The position numbers and the translations under genes are program-made. Under the pieces are notes generated by a model, which was given only the letters and a program-made list of their open reading frames with translations, was not told where the DNA came from and searched no databases. Below are positions 47,534-60,400 of a DNA stretch of 64,000 nt, in pieces (the stretch's first letter is position 1; each line of letters opens with the position of its first letter). This DNA is from Capitulum mitella (Eukaryota; Arthropoda; Thecostraca; Pollicipedomorpha; Pollicipedidae), in NCBI GenBank assembly GCA_030062745.1, contig CP099840.1, forward strand, positions 4,898,001 to 4,962,000. The letters are read 5' to 3'.

Positions 47534-50500
47534 CTATTCGTAGGTGTAGCCGAACTTGGCCGGAGAGCTGGCGCCGTCCGCCTGCATGACGGTGATGCCG
47601 TCGAAGCTGTAGGTGAGGGTGTCGCCGTGCTGGGCCGCCTTGGTCTGGTGGCTGGCGCCGCCGGAGTACGCATGGGCCTTGACCTGAGCCACGGGAGCCG
47701 TGATGATGTCCGTGTCGGGTGCGGCCTCGGCAGCGGCAGCGGCGGCATCGTACGCCTGCTTGAACGCCTGCTTGGCGGCCTTCACTTCAGCGGTGTCCTG
47801 AACGCGGCCAGAGGCGTCCAGGGAGACAACAGCGACAGGAGCGACCACCGGAGCGGGGGCCAGGTAGGTGGCCTGGACGGCCGGGGCGGAGTAGGAGTAG
47901 CCGGTCTTGACCGTGCTCTGGACTACAGGGACGGCGCCAGTGATGATGTTGGTGTCGGGCGCAGCCTCAGCGGCGGCGGCCGCCGCGTCGTAGGCCTGCT
48001 TGAAGGAGGCCTTGGCGGCGGCCACCTCCGGGGTGTCGACGACGGGCTTGGGCGGCGTGTTCAGCTCCTCCAGGGTGGCGTAGCGGACGGGGGCGACGGC
48101 AATGACGGGGGCGGGGGCGGGGGCGGGCACGCTGTACACGGGCGGGGCATAGAAGACCTGCTCATCATCGGGGGCGGCCTCGGCGGCGGCGGCGGCCGAC
48201 TCGAAGGCGCTCTTGAACGAGGCCTTCGCGGCGGCCACCTCGGCGGTGTCGGCAACCGGCTGCGGCAGGTGGGCGCCGCTGGCGATGAAGCCAGTCTCAG
48301 CGCCAGCCTTGTAGTCGACGCGGCGCCTCTGCGCGTCATCGGCGACGAACTCGAAGTTGCCGTTGACGTTGTTGGCGGCGTCGGCCGACTCGTGGCGGGA
48401 GCTGTCGCTGGTCGTGTAGGAGAACTCGTAGGAGCCATCGGCGTTGGAGGTGGAGCGGAAGTTGGCGATCTCGGCCGGCTTGGCGGCGCCGTATGTCGTG
48501 GTCACCACGGGCTGCGGGGCCGGGGCGATGTACACGGGTTGGGCGACGGCCGCCACGGCGGGAGCCGAATAGGTGATGGGATCGTCAGGGGCGGCCTCGG
48601 CAGCGGCGGCGGCCGACTCGAAGGCGCTCTTGAACGAGGCCTTGGCGGCGGCCACCTCGGCGGTGTCGGCGACCGGCTGCGGCAGGTGTGCGCCGCTGGC
48701 GATGAAGCCAGTCTCAGCGCCAGCCTTGTAGTCGACGCGACGCCTCTGCGCGTCGTCGGCCACGAACTCAAAGTTGCCGTTGACGTTGTTGGCGGCGTCG
48801 GCCGACTCGTGGCGCGAGCTGCTGCTCGTCTCGTAGGAGAACTCGTAGGAGCCGTCCTCGCTGGCGGAGGAGCGGACGTGAGCGACCTCCACCGGCTTGG
48901 AGATCTTCACCACGGGCACAACGGGCTGGGCCACTTGGACGGTCTGGACACGGGTCACTGCGGGGGCGCCGTACAGGGCAGACGGAGCCTGGACCGGAGC
49001 CGTGATGATGTCCGTGTCGGGTGCGGCCTCGGCGGCGGCGGCAGCGGCATCGTACGCCTGCTTGAACGCCTGCTTGGCGGCCTTCACTTCAGCGGTGTCC
49101 TGAACGCGGCCAGAGGCGTCCAGGGAGACAACAGCGACAGGAGCGACCACCGGAGCGGGGGCCAGGTAGGTGGCCTGGACGGCCGGGGCAGAGTAGGAGT
49201 AGCTGGCCTTGACCGTGCTCTGGACTACAGGGACGGCGCCAGTGATGATGTCGGTGTCGGGCGCAGCCTCAGCGGCGGCGGCCGCCGCGTCGTAGGCCTG
49301 CTTGAAGGAGGCCTTGGCGGCGGCCACCTCCGGGGTGTCGACGACGGGCTTGGGCGGCGTGTTCAGCTCCTCCAGGGTGGCGTAGCGGACGGGGGAGACG
49401 TTGGGATGCACCGGCGCCGAGGCCCTGGCGGCAGCCTTCTGGTGGGCGGTCACCACGAAGCCTCCCACGCCGGCGGTGTACTGCAGCTTTCCGCCGTCAG
49501 CTCCGAACTCGCCGCGAACCTCATTTGCGGGGTCGGCCTCCTGCACCTGGTAGAGACCTTCGGCCGTGTCGTAGCCGTACTTGTAGGCGCCGTCGCTCTG
49601 CTGCGTGTAGAACTGGGCCCGGCGTCCGGCGGGAACGGCCGGCAGCTTCCAGCTCTGGCAGCCAGCGACGAACAGCGCCAACACGACCTGCCGACAGCCG
49701 GACACTCGGTCACGAGGAGAGAGCAAGGGGACTTTGTTGGTGAGACAGTCTGCTGCCTTGAACTGTTTGTAATTACCTGAGCTCCATGTTCTACGCAGGA
49801 GAAGGCACGTAAGGTAGTGGAGTATCTAGAGTAGAGCTTGGAAAACGCGCTCTCAAGCTTTTCAATGTATTTGAAAGTAACTGTTGTGTCTTTGGTTATT
49901 ACAAGACGACACAACTGCTTTCGTGATTCTTTATAGCTCAATTTCAAACGGCCAAAAACTCAAGACCAGATATGTTTGGAAACTGGAGCCAACGTATCAT
50001 GCGGGTTTTGAAACGAGTGCATGCAATAGAAGTTTTACATTATATTAAATGTTATCGTTTGCAGGGCACAGGATGCGCACTTGGCGTATCGCTTAGCTTT
50101 TCCTACAACGATGAAAATATTTCGGTTCATTTAGCAGGCTGCTTCGTTTTTTTTAACGGGATAGCGGAGACATTTATATTTTCTACCAGGAATAAGGCTA
50201 TTCAATCTTATCGTTTAAAGACGAGCATAGCAAAACCGCTTGACTGCATGTTAGCGTTACGTGTAGTCTGGCGACGGCAAATGATGCTCCCTGCTAATGA
50301 AAAGGTTTTCATCCGAGAAACTGTATCTAAATATCCATGAATGTTTTTATGACAACAGCCTACCGCCGCTCTTGCAAATATGTTAGAGAAATTGTTTTAT
50401 GCGCTACGAACCACAATTGGAAGATTCAATGTCGAAGACATCTGAAAGGCTGTAGACAAGCTGTGGATGTTTGTCCGGGCAGGAGGCCGTCAGAAGAAGA

Positions 50501-50585
50501 GTGACACAGAGAGAAAGAAGGAGACCGTGCTCCGCCTGCGCGGCGCCGCACGAGCCGGAGGACTCACCAGACGTGCCGATGCCAT
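47534..50585 (-). CDS. Cuticle protein B: near-identical tandem copy of cuticle protein A
   Basis: Two exons on the minus strand. Exon 1 is 50585-50568 (MASARL), donor GTGAG. The intron is 880 bp. Exon 2 is 49687-47534. The 723-residue product has the same layout as A: signal peptide, N-terminal RR-like domain, two internal RR-like domains, six DTxEVxAAK modules and the C-terminus AKFGYTYE. By my reading only about six residues differ from A: HPNVS for HPNVA, QAYDAA for QAYDVA, VKASYS for VKTGYS (two changes), QAYDAA for QAYEAA in module 5, and GAVPVV for GALPVV. The frame is intact, so both copies should be functional. Secreted cuticle structural protein; the shared promoter block predicts co-expression with A. 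Confidence 0.92.
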
Positions 50586-50787
50586 GGTGACTAGTGTGTG
50601 ATGCCGTGTGGCGGGTGCCGCCGCTTATATAGCGCGGTCCGGCGCCATGCCCGCCGGCACGGCGACGAGCAGTATTCTTCCTTGCCAAGGACGGTTAGTG
50701 GGGCGGACGACCGGGGCCGCCGCTGCACCGCCTATCAGAGCGAGCTGGCGGCGTCACGTGACCTGTCCCGACAGGACCGGACCCTGG
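50586..50787 (-). promoter_or_regulatory. Promoter of cuticle gene B (TATA, initiator, palindromic E-box)
   Basis: Same elements as gene A: TATATAAG (plus-strand TTATATA, 50625-50631), initiator-like ATCACAC, a leader of about 14 nt, and GTCACGTGAC at 50753-50762. Similarity to A ends at about 50787. Confidence 0.75.
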
Positions 50788-50799
50788 TAACTCCGGCCG

Positions 50800-53700
50800 G
50801 ACGCGGAGGCGATGGCGACGTTCTGGAGTGTTCCCCGGAGAGGGGCCCACGAGCCCTGATTGAAAATGACTCAACTGTGATGTGTTGTGATGTATAGGCG
50901 GATACGCTTAGCCTTGATGAATAAGGAGAAGGGAGATACGGACGGATCCATGGTCCAAGGGACGCGAAAGTGTAAGAAAACGGCGTTAAATTATAAGCTT
51001 CATAGTAGAAAACGCAGGGCAGCTTCGATGGCGGAAGCCGATCGGTGACGTCATACTCCATGAAAGCTGAGGTTGTCGGCGTGACGGCTAATTGAACAAT
51101 TTGCATGAGGCCGCAATGAGCCTCTTCAATTTAGCACGCTTCAGCTGGCGGACTCACCTTGACAGACATAGACCACGTCGGTCGAGCATGATCATCCTGC
51201 CTTCGATACGACCGCGCTAACGACCGTTCGCGAACGTGAGCAGCTTCGTGTAAAGTGCTGTTGGTCGTCAAACCAACATAAACTAGCCTTTGTCTATTGT
51301 CTAAAACTAGTGTCCATTGCGGGCGAGTGAATGTAAAATAGTGAGCGTGCGGCAAAATTAAAAGCTATCGCATGAAGATTAAAAATGTCAATATTATTCG
51401 CTTCTTTTGATGGATCGACAAGCAATGGCGACTGCTGCGCGCTTTGATTGCGTCTATGCAGCTTATTATTCTTAATTCCGACTACGGCAGGTGATTTTCT
51501 TTTACCTCTGGTGTATCTCTGTAGACTACACAACAAGTTATTGCACTTCAGCTGCAAAATAATAGGACGGGTAGATTTACCCTGACTGCATTTTTTGCCC
51601 CAGTTACTTTGCGACCCCGTGGTATCCGCAGGTTAATTATGTTTAATTAACTATGTACCTTCACCCATGAACAGATTTTATTATAATAGCTCACATTTCA
51701 TCCAAGTTTGAAGTGGGAAGACCTGTGGGTAACGCAAACACAAACAGGGGTTTGTGAACTGGTGTTTTTTTTTTTGCTGTAAGGGACAAATCCAAATCAG
51801 CATATCCAGTAGAGATCTAAATGCAATTTCTGTCAAATGCACTGTTTAAAAATATTCTTCCGATCCGCTCTTTCATGCTGACAGCGATGTTAGCTGGTTT
51901 CATTCCCCTGAAAGCACGCGCTGAACAGTTCATTGTGAGGCCCGCGAAAAAGACAAATGGATAAAACATCACGGTATTTGAACATGTGATGAGACCCGAG
52001 CAACACTCCTAACAGCGCGCAATGAAAGCAAGCTCTGCTGTTTCTCTTGCGAATCAGACGCTCTGTATATTGTGTCGCACATTAGTAGTGTTTGTGTTAA
52101 TTCGCTATGCAAAAGGATAGTGTTTGAATTGCTTTAATATCTGTCATTCAGGGGATCACCAGATGAAACCTCACGCGCGCCCATGCTGTTTTTCGGTGTA
52201 ACTGGGCAGCGGCTCAAAAATATCATCGAGAAAGGTTTCAGGGCATATGTGTCGATTTCTGTAAATGACCGGGGAGGCCGAACCGAGGGCCCGACAACCT
52301 AACCTCTCCCCAAATGTAGGCTTTTCAATGGATTTAGCCCACCTTATGTTGGCCGACGGAAGTTTACAAGTTGTTTTATTACTACCTGTGAAATAAAAAA
52401 ATCACATTTATTCTCGTGTACATAGGCATATATACATGCATATAAAGCAAAGAAAGACGGATAGATATATCGCCTTAGACTTTATTCTTTACTTTCTGCC
52501 TATCTCTTGTCTATTGCGGCCAATCTTTTCATTATTATTATTCATTCCTGTTTACAACGGCAGAACATATTGGGTGGGGGGGGGAACCACCACTGAATGG
52601 GTCCAAATCAGCATTGGGTGGACCAGAACCTTTTCAAATAATACAAATCGACACCATTGTTTCAGGGACTGAAAAGTCGCCCTGGATCATTTGTACAGTT
52701 AGGTAAAAGGGCCGGAATTTCCCCAGATTTCATTAGAATGTAACTTCATTTGAAATCCTTTCCATGCAACGTGATATAAGCAGCATTACTTTCCTTTTCT
52801 CCTTTTGAATTATTATTTCACCGATGTTATATGGACAAAAAAAATCGTGTAAGCTAATTTAGTGTGAATAAAAACCCAGAATTCTTCAAGAGCTGGACTA
52901 AGTTCTGATCATACTGCATTAATGAATGCCGGCTGGCTCTGTTCAAGTGCTAAGCCTGCAAAATGCGTTACGAACGGAAAATGCTGCCCCGCTTAAAACG
53001 ACATTTTTCTGTTTGCGAAAGTAAACACAACTCGGCCTACTTCCTCGTTCGTGCAAGGCATTTGTACTTGGGCTAACCTATGTGCAGATTGTGTTCAGAG
53101 TGTTGGAAGTGAACGTTCTTGTAGCGCCTAATACTAACACCTTAGCTAGAAGAGGGTATGTCATTTAAAACCGAAACACGGTTTTTATTTAGGAGCCCCT
53201 GGACTCTCAAATGCGTTAGCCATGTTTTTGTATTACTTGTAGGCTGGCTTAAGTTCGCAGTTGACCTGCTGATGTAAATCAGTGGTATAGTTGATATCAA
53301 TCTTTAAGCATACATCTACAATAAAGATATAGACCAATGGTTATAGATTTATGAAATATCTTAATCATATTAGGTCAGTTACAGTGTCACCCGCGCAAAC
53401 AAGTCTGTTTTGTGAGGTGATGGACAGAAAATAGACAGAAGATGCATTTACGATGCCTCTTGGCCAAAATTACTGAGCAGAAGTGTCATTATTGGCCAGT
53501 GGACCTATGATTGCAGTGGCAAGGCAACAATCAGGCACAAGTGCTGCAGCAGTCGGCGGAATTTCCGTTGACTACCCCGGTATTTCCACGGTGTCATTCT
53601 GCCCGTCAGCGCGTCCTAGCCGCAGGATCCGCTCCGATTTTATCGCTATGTATCCGTTCGGTGTCCTCGAAAGGATGGCGCTGGGCTGCCCGTGGGCATC

Positions 53701-56700
53701 GACTCCAGGCGAGGTGATCACCGTCACCGCCGCCGGGCTCACCTCCGGTGAACGCCGCGCCTCGGCAGCCGCCTGGCGACAAGCGGGTAGACTGTGCCGC
53801 CATACACGAGACTGCAACGAGCCATCAGACGTATCCGTCTCGCTCAGGACGTGGGTGGACGTATTTCGGAAAGGTTGGCGAGGTGGCAGGCATGCTCGGG
53901 CCTGGATGGTTCGTTTGTCTTCTTCATGGGCGGCGTGCTGCTGCGTCGAGCACGAGCCCCGTAATTAGGAAGGCTGATGAACATGCTTCAGTTAATGAGA
54001 TGTTCTGCACGGTGTGCATGCTACCATGGCTCGAGGGGACGGCGTCGACGCGCACACCCTGCCAGTCGTGGTGGTCAACGCATGGAACGCACAGGAATGT
54101 GCCCATGCGTGGGCAATGTAACCACTGAAATAGCCAGGTCGGCCACACAGATCGGATTAAGGACCCTCTGTTGCAGGAGGGAAACGCAAGATCGTTGGCA
54201 TGTGCGCATAATTATATCATCCGTTGCAAGCCTCAGAATTTTGCCTGATGATCTGTAACCTGCAGCCGAGAAAAGCAGGCCTAATCCGGTACGTAAATCA
54301 CACATGAAGTTGTGAGTATCGGTTTACATAAGATTTTGTTGAGCCCTAAAGTGGAGCCAGTTTTGGTGTGTACACTTAAGCCATTTTTGGTGTGCACTTC
54401 AAAAATATGTTTATCGAAAGTACTCCACACAAGGGAGTCCCGATAAATACGTTTTTGTGCGCTGAAGACACATTCCACTGTACAGAATCTGTACCGGAAC
54501 ACTTATTTTGACATACCTATGGTATTTTGTGATATATGTTATGGTAAAAAGAGTTTGCGCCCGCATCATGATGAGAAATAGATTGAGCCTTTTCAAGCGT
54601 GAAACAGTTTGACATAAAGTCCAGAAAGAGAGGGTGTGTCCAAACGGCAAAAGAAACTATGGCTCACAACAAAGTGTTCAAGATGTGGCAGACGTTTTAT
54701 ATTTCCTTTTTCAGGTTTGGTGCCAAAGGGTTATCTTGTAACGTCCAAAAAACAGTAACTTGTACAACAGCTGCAGTAGTTGGAGTATTTCAGGCCCAAT
54801 ATTGGGAGGTCATGATACCCATTCCGACCCTTTGTTTCCCTAAAAACAATAAGACCGTTTCAGGACAGTCGTCTCGGTCTCTCATTGGATATGAATAAGT
54901 ATATAGGGTTTGAAACCATGTTCTGTTTATTTTAACCTGCACTTAGCTCCAAGCGTCTTTGCGAACTTCGCACTGGAACATCAGGCTGTGATGTCAAGGT
55001 TGTAAATATCTGGAGATCGGCGATCCTAATCCTCGCTCTAGAGCATTGGCATCCCACTGGCAAACTTGACAGGGTGTGGCAAAATAAACTGCATATGTTA
55101 TGCTTTATTTAATAGACATCTTGGAGCCAAGAGCAAATTTAAAATAAACAGACAATCGTGACATCAATTGGTAAGGATTCTATTGCACTGTGACGAACAG
55201 AACATTTATTTTAGCAAATAAAACGTTAATTAGGCGTGGAATTTACGGACTGCTGCCAGATGTTTCATGAGTCTAACTCCACATTATCTTCACAACAAAG
55301 GCAATACTACGTAGCTGTATTGATCTGCATTTCACTATTTGGGTTGTAGCAATACCTTTTTAAAAAAGCGGGTCTATCTTTTTTAAACATCTCCGTACAT
55401 AAGGCCTTAAACGGACCTATGACGTCATTACTGAACCTAGCCTCAACAAAGAATAGAGTCAACCGTAGAACATTTCTGGGCCAGCCGTGAGTCGGGCTAC
55501 TGGTTACTATTAGAATCACTGAAATCGTTTCCTTTGTTCGCGAGATAGGTCGGGGAAGAAGAGAACGTCCTTGTGGCTGAAATGGGTGGCGAAATACCCC
55601 AGTAAAGGTTGGGTACAGGCATGCTGGCATTTCAGAAGAAACTGTCATCGGACGCGACAGAATCGTACGTGAAAAACTGCCAGCTTCTGAATGAGCCGCT
55701 TACAAAACATATCTCTTACACCGATGTTAATGCTTAGATATATTTCTTTCCCGACTAACATCTAGATTGAAACTCTTTCACGACCATGAATGTCTGCCGG
55801 TACAAATGGGTGGAGTGAATAAATGGTTTTTCAATGGAACCACGCCAAGGACGTACGAACTCAAATACAGCTGGAGTATGAGGAAGTGGTACATTTCGAG
55901 TCGATTTCTTTCGCGCTGATCCATAGACATAATGTCAGAATTCGAGAGCATTTGGGGTTCTTGTCCCACTGTTGACTGCCGTTTTCCTCTGTTCCAAAGC
56001 CCATTGACTATACAATATTCATGCGTGGCTTTAAGTAGATAGTTGAGGTCCATAGAAAAGATCTTTGCACATTTTACTTTCTGAATGCACGTTGTATTAC
56101 AAAACGCCAGCTCAGAACGCCCTTGGAGTGACACTGCCACGTTTCAGCCTCCACTCACACGTCACGTGTCATCTCCAAAAGCCTGCTCACTCCCGATGCG
56201 TATCACCTGACCAGTTCCGCTTTATTCGGGCCCCCGGAGCCTCTCGGCCGGATTCCCGCGCCAAGGTCGCCGGAGCGCGTTCGAGGGTCAAAGCCCGGCC
56301 GATGGGAGCCGCCCGAGGCGGCTGGCACCTGGCGTCTCTCCCGAGCTCTGTTTCTGACCGCCGCTCGCCGCCGGTCCGAGTTTCGCCGCGTGGCTCGGAG
56401 ACGCGGCTAGTTTTTCTGCTGAACTGTCTGCTCCTGACGTCTCGGATGATTGTCGCGAGGTCGGTGTCGTCGTGCTCCTTACATGCCTCGATTACATGTC
56501 AGGGTTAACGTTTCTGTCTCCAGTATTTGGACAACGCCGTTGGCAAAACTGATTCAGTTTGGCATTGTCCTACTGACCAAACAGATTTTGTTTGTAGGTG
56601 GCAACAAGTTAACAGTGTCTTTCCATGCCAACTTTTATTAGCGATGTTTTTCCGGTATTTTAAGATTAAATACTTGACGAATGTAAAAATGACTGTAGTG

Positions 56701-57390
56701 AAAAAATGTGCAGAAAGAAACCAGTAAGACGCCCTGTGGGCCGCATGAAGAACTAGGCCTACTTCATTACTGCTTGCGTCATTTCCTTCCTTCCGGAAAC
56801 ATTACAAGTTTAAAAGTCACACACGCCCTTAATTTCCTTCCGTTGTCATTACTGCGCGGTTCAAAAATATGCATCGCAAACAAATCTAGGAGTAAAAACA
56901 TTGCTCCTAAAATAGTTACGTGAAAGAAAGAGCTTGCAACCTGACATATTGGAAATTTAACTATATGAAATTCAAAGCAGTGAGCTGACTTCTGGTGAAG
57001 ATTTCATGATTTTGAGCCCAGTAGTTACGAAGCTATCAGCATCCAGGAACCTCCATGGCCGGGCCGGGCCGTTCAATCGGATTTATTCTACCAGTTGAAT
57101 TAAGACCCACTCGGCCTTCGACCTGTATGCTTCATGGGCAATTTAATGGAATAAATTACCATGGAAAACCATGGCAATTTAAGTGAGCATGATAAGCTTG
57201 GAAGGTAACCAAATTATTTTTGACGTATAAAGCTCCCATGTGAATGCATCTTAATTTAGCCTGAATATCGTTAAAAAACGTAACATTTTTTTCATTTCGG
57301 TCTTGGCCTGCAATTTTGTATTACCCCAAACCTGATTTTTATTTCCTGAAATCCCGCGACAATGAGCTATTGCTTGGCGTTTAAATATTC
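50800..57390. other. Intergenic, no gene supported
   Basis: Mostly AT-rich. TGACGTCA palindromes lie at 51046-51053 and 55420-55427. A GC-rich patch at about 56210-56440 resembles the islands left of gene D. A GC-rich block at 53570-53820 contains an unidentified minus-strand frame listed separately. A homopolymer-rich G tract lies at about 52574-52585. Confidence 0.45.
53572..53790 (-). CDS. Unidentified possible terminal exon or cDNA fragment
   Basis: A GC-rich block carries a minus-strand frame ending at a stop at 53572-53574 with a balanced composition (VTVITSPGVDAHGQPS, RTPNGYIAIKSERIL, LGRADGQNDTVEIPG). It is less Arg/Pro-biased than chance GC-rich frames here. I recognise no family, no clear acceptor defines its 5' edge, and it may be random. 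Confidence 0.15.
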   Translation of the reverse strand, partial: LPACRQAAAEARRSPEVSPAAVTVITSPGVDAHGQPSAILSRTPNGYIAIKSERILRLGRADGQNDTVEIPG

Positions 57391-57391
57391 C

Positions 57392-57475
57392 AGATATAAT
57401 AAATATTTTATATCATAATATATATTATATATATTATATTATATATCTATATAATATTATTATAATGAATATTCC
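57392..57475. repeat. AT-rich palindromic tract
   Basis: ATAATATATATTATATATATT-like sequence able to form hairpins. Non-coding. Confidence 0.7.
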
Positions 57476-57479
57476 TGTC

Positions 57480-60400
57480 CAGTAGTTCAAGAGATGTGAA
57501 TTGAGGGGCATTATTGCCCTTCGGTGAAGAACGTTACGCCAGATATCAGTCAGTGTGGGGGAGTTGGTTAAAGCTTTGTACATTTCCACGGCGGGTTCTT
57601 GCGGGATTTTTAAATCTTTGATCTCATGATGATCGTCAGCTGTCCACTAAAATTACAGCGTAAAACGTGGATGGAATGGTCAGAGTTATTAAGTCCGACA
57701 GTCGGTTTGCAAGATTTTTAGTAGCATGTCGAAAAGAGTTTTGAAAGAGGCATATCATTAACATGGAGGTAAAATGAGTCGTTGACTTGCAGTTTTCACA
57801 TTATCAAGGTAGCCTTTTATTAAAATTGGATTACGAGGGTTATTAGGGAAACCGTTCCTGCGAGTGGTTCCAATGCGGGGATCATTTACAGATTTTTTTT
57901 ATCAAAACCGATGAGTACGCAACAAACTTGATATACTTCGTCATTTCAATAGCTTTTTAACAGACACCAGGACTGAGCACAGCACTTTCAGAAAGCTGGA
58001 ATAACAACTGCACCATTCGGCCACATCGTATTCCACGGTTACTGAAGACAACCTGACGATCTGGCAATGTGATAGGCGGCTATTGAAGACGAAGGATTCA
58101 GGGTTCGGGATTCAGGGATTCAGGATTCAGGGTTAGGGTTCGAGATCTTTCCAAGAAACTGGCTGGTTGAAGCTCCATACTTTTGCATGGCGTGTTTCCC
58201 TATGTTCGTGGGATCTTAGTACCAGTATGTGGAGCTGGACCCTGGACATTCGAAGTAATGCGAATAAATAAGACCAGCTGCATATGAAAAATCATCGATT
58301 TCTTTGAGCCATACACATCTTGGTTAAAGTGGAACGAAGGGTACGGTTTTCAACCTCGCAGATCATGTTTGACCTTTTATAAAAAAAAGGAAAATGCACT
58401 CTGTCGCCGAAGAAGCAGGGGCTAAACCCGTTCTTCGACGTCCAGGGAGAAGTGCCGATGAACTCTGTGATTATATCATTTGGCACTTTAATTGGTACTT
58501 CTGAATCAGGTCTCTAGGCACCTGTTCACCTGCTCACAGAACACCATTAAGAGATAGCTTGTTCTATAGAGAGTGCATTACATGTAAAGCAAAGATCGCT
58601 TGACGGAACAAAACAAACTGCGACGGGTGATCCTTTTCTGTCCTTGAGCCTATTAAAATAAGATACATTCCATGACGAATACATTCACAGACGATAACTG
58701 GAAAACATTGGTCTTTATCTACTTTTCCCCCATTCGAAGACATCTTTACATCGTGCTATGTCGCAGAAAAAGTGTTGCGCCTTGAAAGCCATTGGCAAAC
58801 GATATTTAAGATTAATACGTAGTACGTAGTTCATAGTTGTCAGCTGAATAGCTGGCTGGCGTACCGGAAAAGCTTTTTGCGTCTCACATCAGGGTGCCGA
58901 CAAAAGCGTTCTCATGCGGTAGTCATGAAGCACGTCCTGAAAAGGAATGCGAATGCCTCTTTTTGTGAAGATGTCACAGAAAAAGTTTGCTGCCCCTGCC
59001 AGCAAATAACATGTTTGGGAATGGAAGAATAGTAGTTTTACTAATAGTACAAATCGATCCATCGCTTGTCCTCTGAAGAAATAGCTCATCTTCCAGGTCT
59101 TTTTTATAAAGCAAACAGTTTATTCAAATACCGGTCAACGCAAAAAGAGTTGGACTAAAAATCCAGATGTTGTGTGATACCTTTGATTGGAATTAATGGC
59201 AGACATAAAAACAAACCATGACAGAACATGGATCCCAGCTTATCACGCGCATGAAATATTAAACATGTTTTTGGCGCCAAAGCTGCCAATATGTATTTTT
59301 AAAACGTGCAGAAAGCATTATTGCAAATACCGTTCTAGTACCCGAGAGAGTGGGATGACAACATTCTTTAATATGTGTAATTCATTTGGAAACCTATGTC
59401 GCTCATTGCGGCACGTGAACGTCGCAACAAATCAATTGCTGACCTTGAACTGCGCGATCCGGTGCGTGATGCCATCTGCACAAGAAACTTGGCAAATGCA
59501 GCAATAAATAGACGACAGCAATAAATCAGTGAGCAAGTACTGATTCTTCTCCGAAATATCACCCTAGAAAAACTTCCGATGAAATTGATAAGAAAATAAC
59601 AACAAATAAAAAAGTGAGTTTTAAAACGAACCTACCGAAGCACAGCTGGTAATTAATAGCACATTGCAGTTGTCCACTGCACATGCCTACAGAAACTACA
59701 TTTGTTAATCCATCACACATCTGTGCGATCGCGGCTATCGTGCATCAGATCCGGACTGTTACATATGTCCAAGGAGTACTCACACCCATGAGCAAATGTA
59801 AAAAACAGTATAAGAAGCCCTATGAGGGTGAGTTCGCGGCACTAAATAACAAATGAGTGTTGATACCGTGCAGATGTTTCAACCATCAAGCACCGCGCAA
59901 TAAGGCCTGATAAAAAATCATGCCATCCTGTGGTGTAACAAATCAGTTGTCACATTTAGCTGTCATATCTTTACCCACCAGAGTCCGACCTGCCCGAGAA
60001 GAACACCAATTTCCACCTTGTCCGCCCCAGTCTCTGTAACCATTTTCTTCATGTACCGGATCGTGCGAGAATCTGTAGAAGGTCGACCGTGACTAGATAA
60101 CCGCTGATTTGGCCAACTTCTCGGTGCTGAGCACGCGCTGTCCGGTTTTCCCTCCTGGAATCACGGCTACGACAGCAGTAAATCGTCCTTGCCTGGAAAC
60201 GTGCTAAGTTTTGCCCGTTCTCCCGGACATTGGCGTTTTGCACGACTCGGGCTCCTCCTCTCTCTGCCCGTTGTGAGTTTTCAGCTGAAGGTAACGTCCC
60301 AATCGGTCATCTGGACACAGGCGGCAGTCAAATTGTTCTGGGAAGCCGTTTGATTGTGAAGGAGAGCTCATTTTGCACAAGGCGAGCGGTGAGGCGGAAC

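Noticed and set aside
58093..58142. Interstitial telomere repeat (contains GGTTAGGGTT)
   Set aside because: The repeating unit is GGATTCAGG; the TTAGGG occurs once and arthropod telomeres usually differ.
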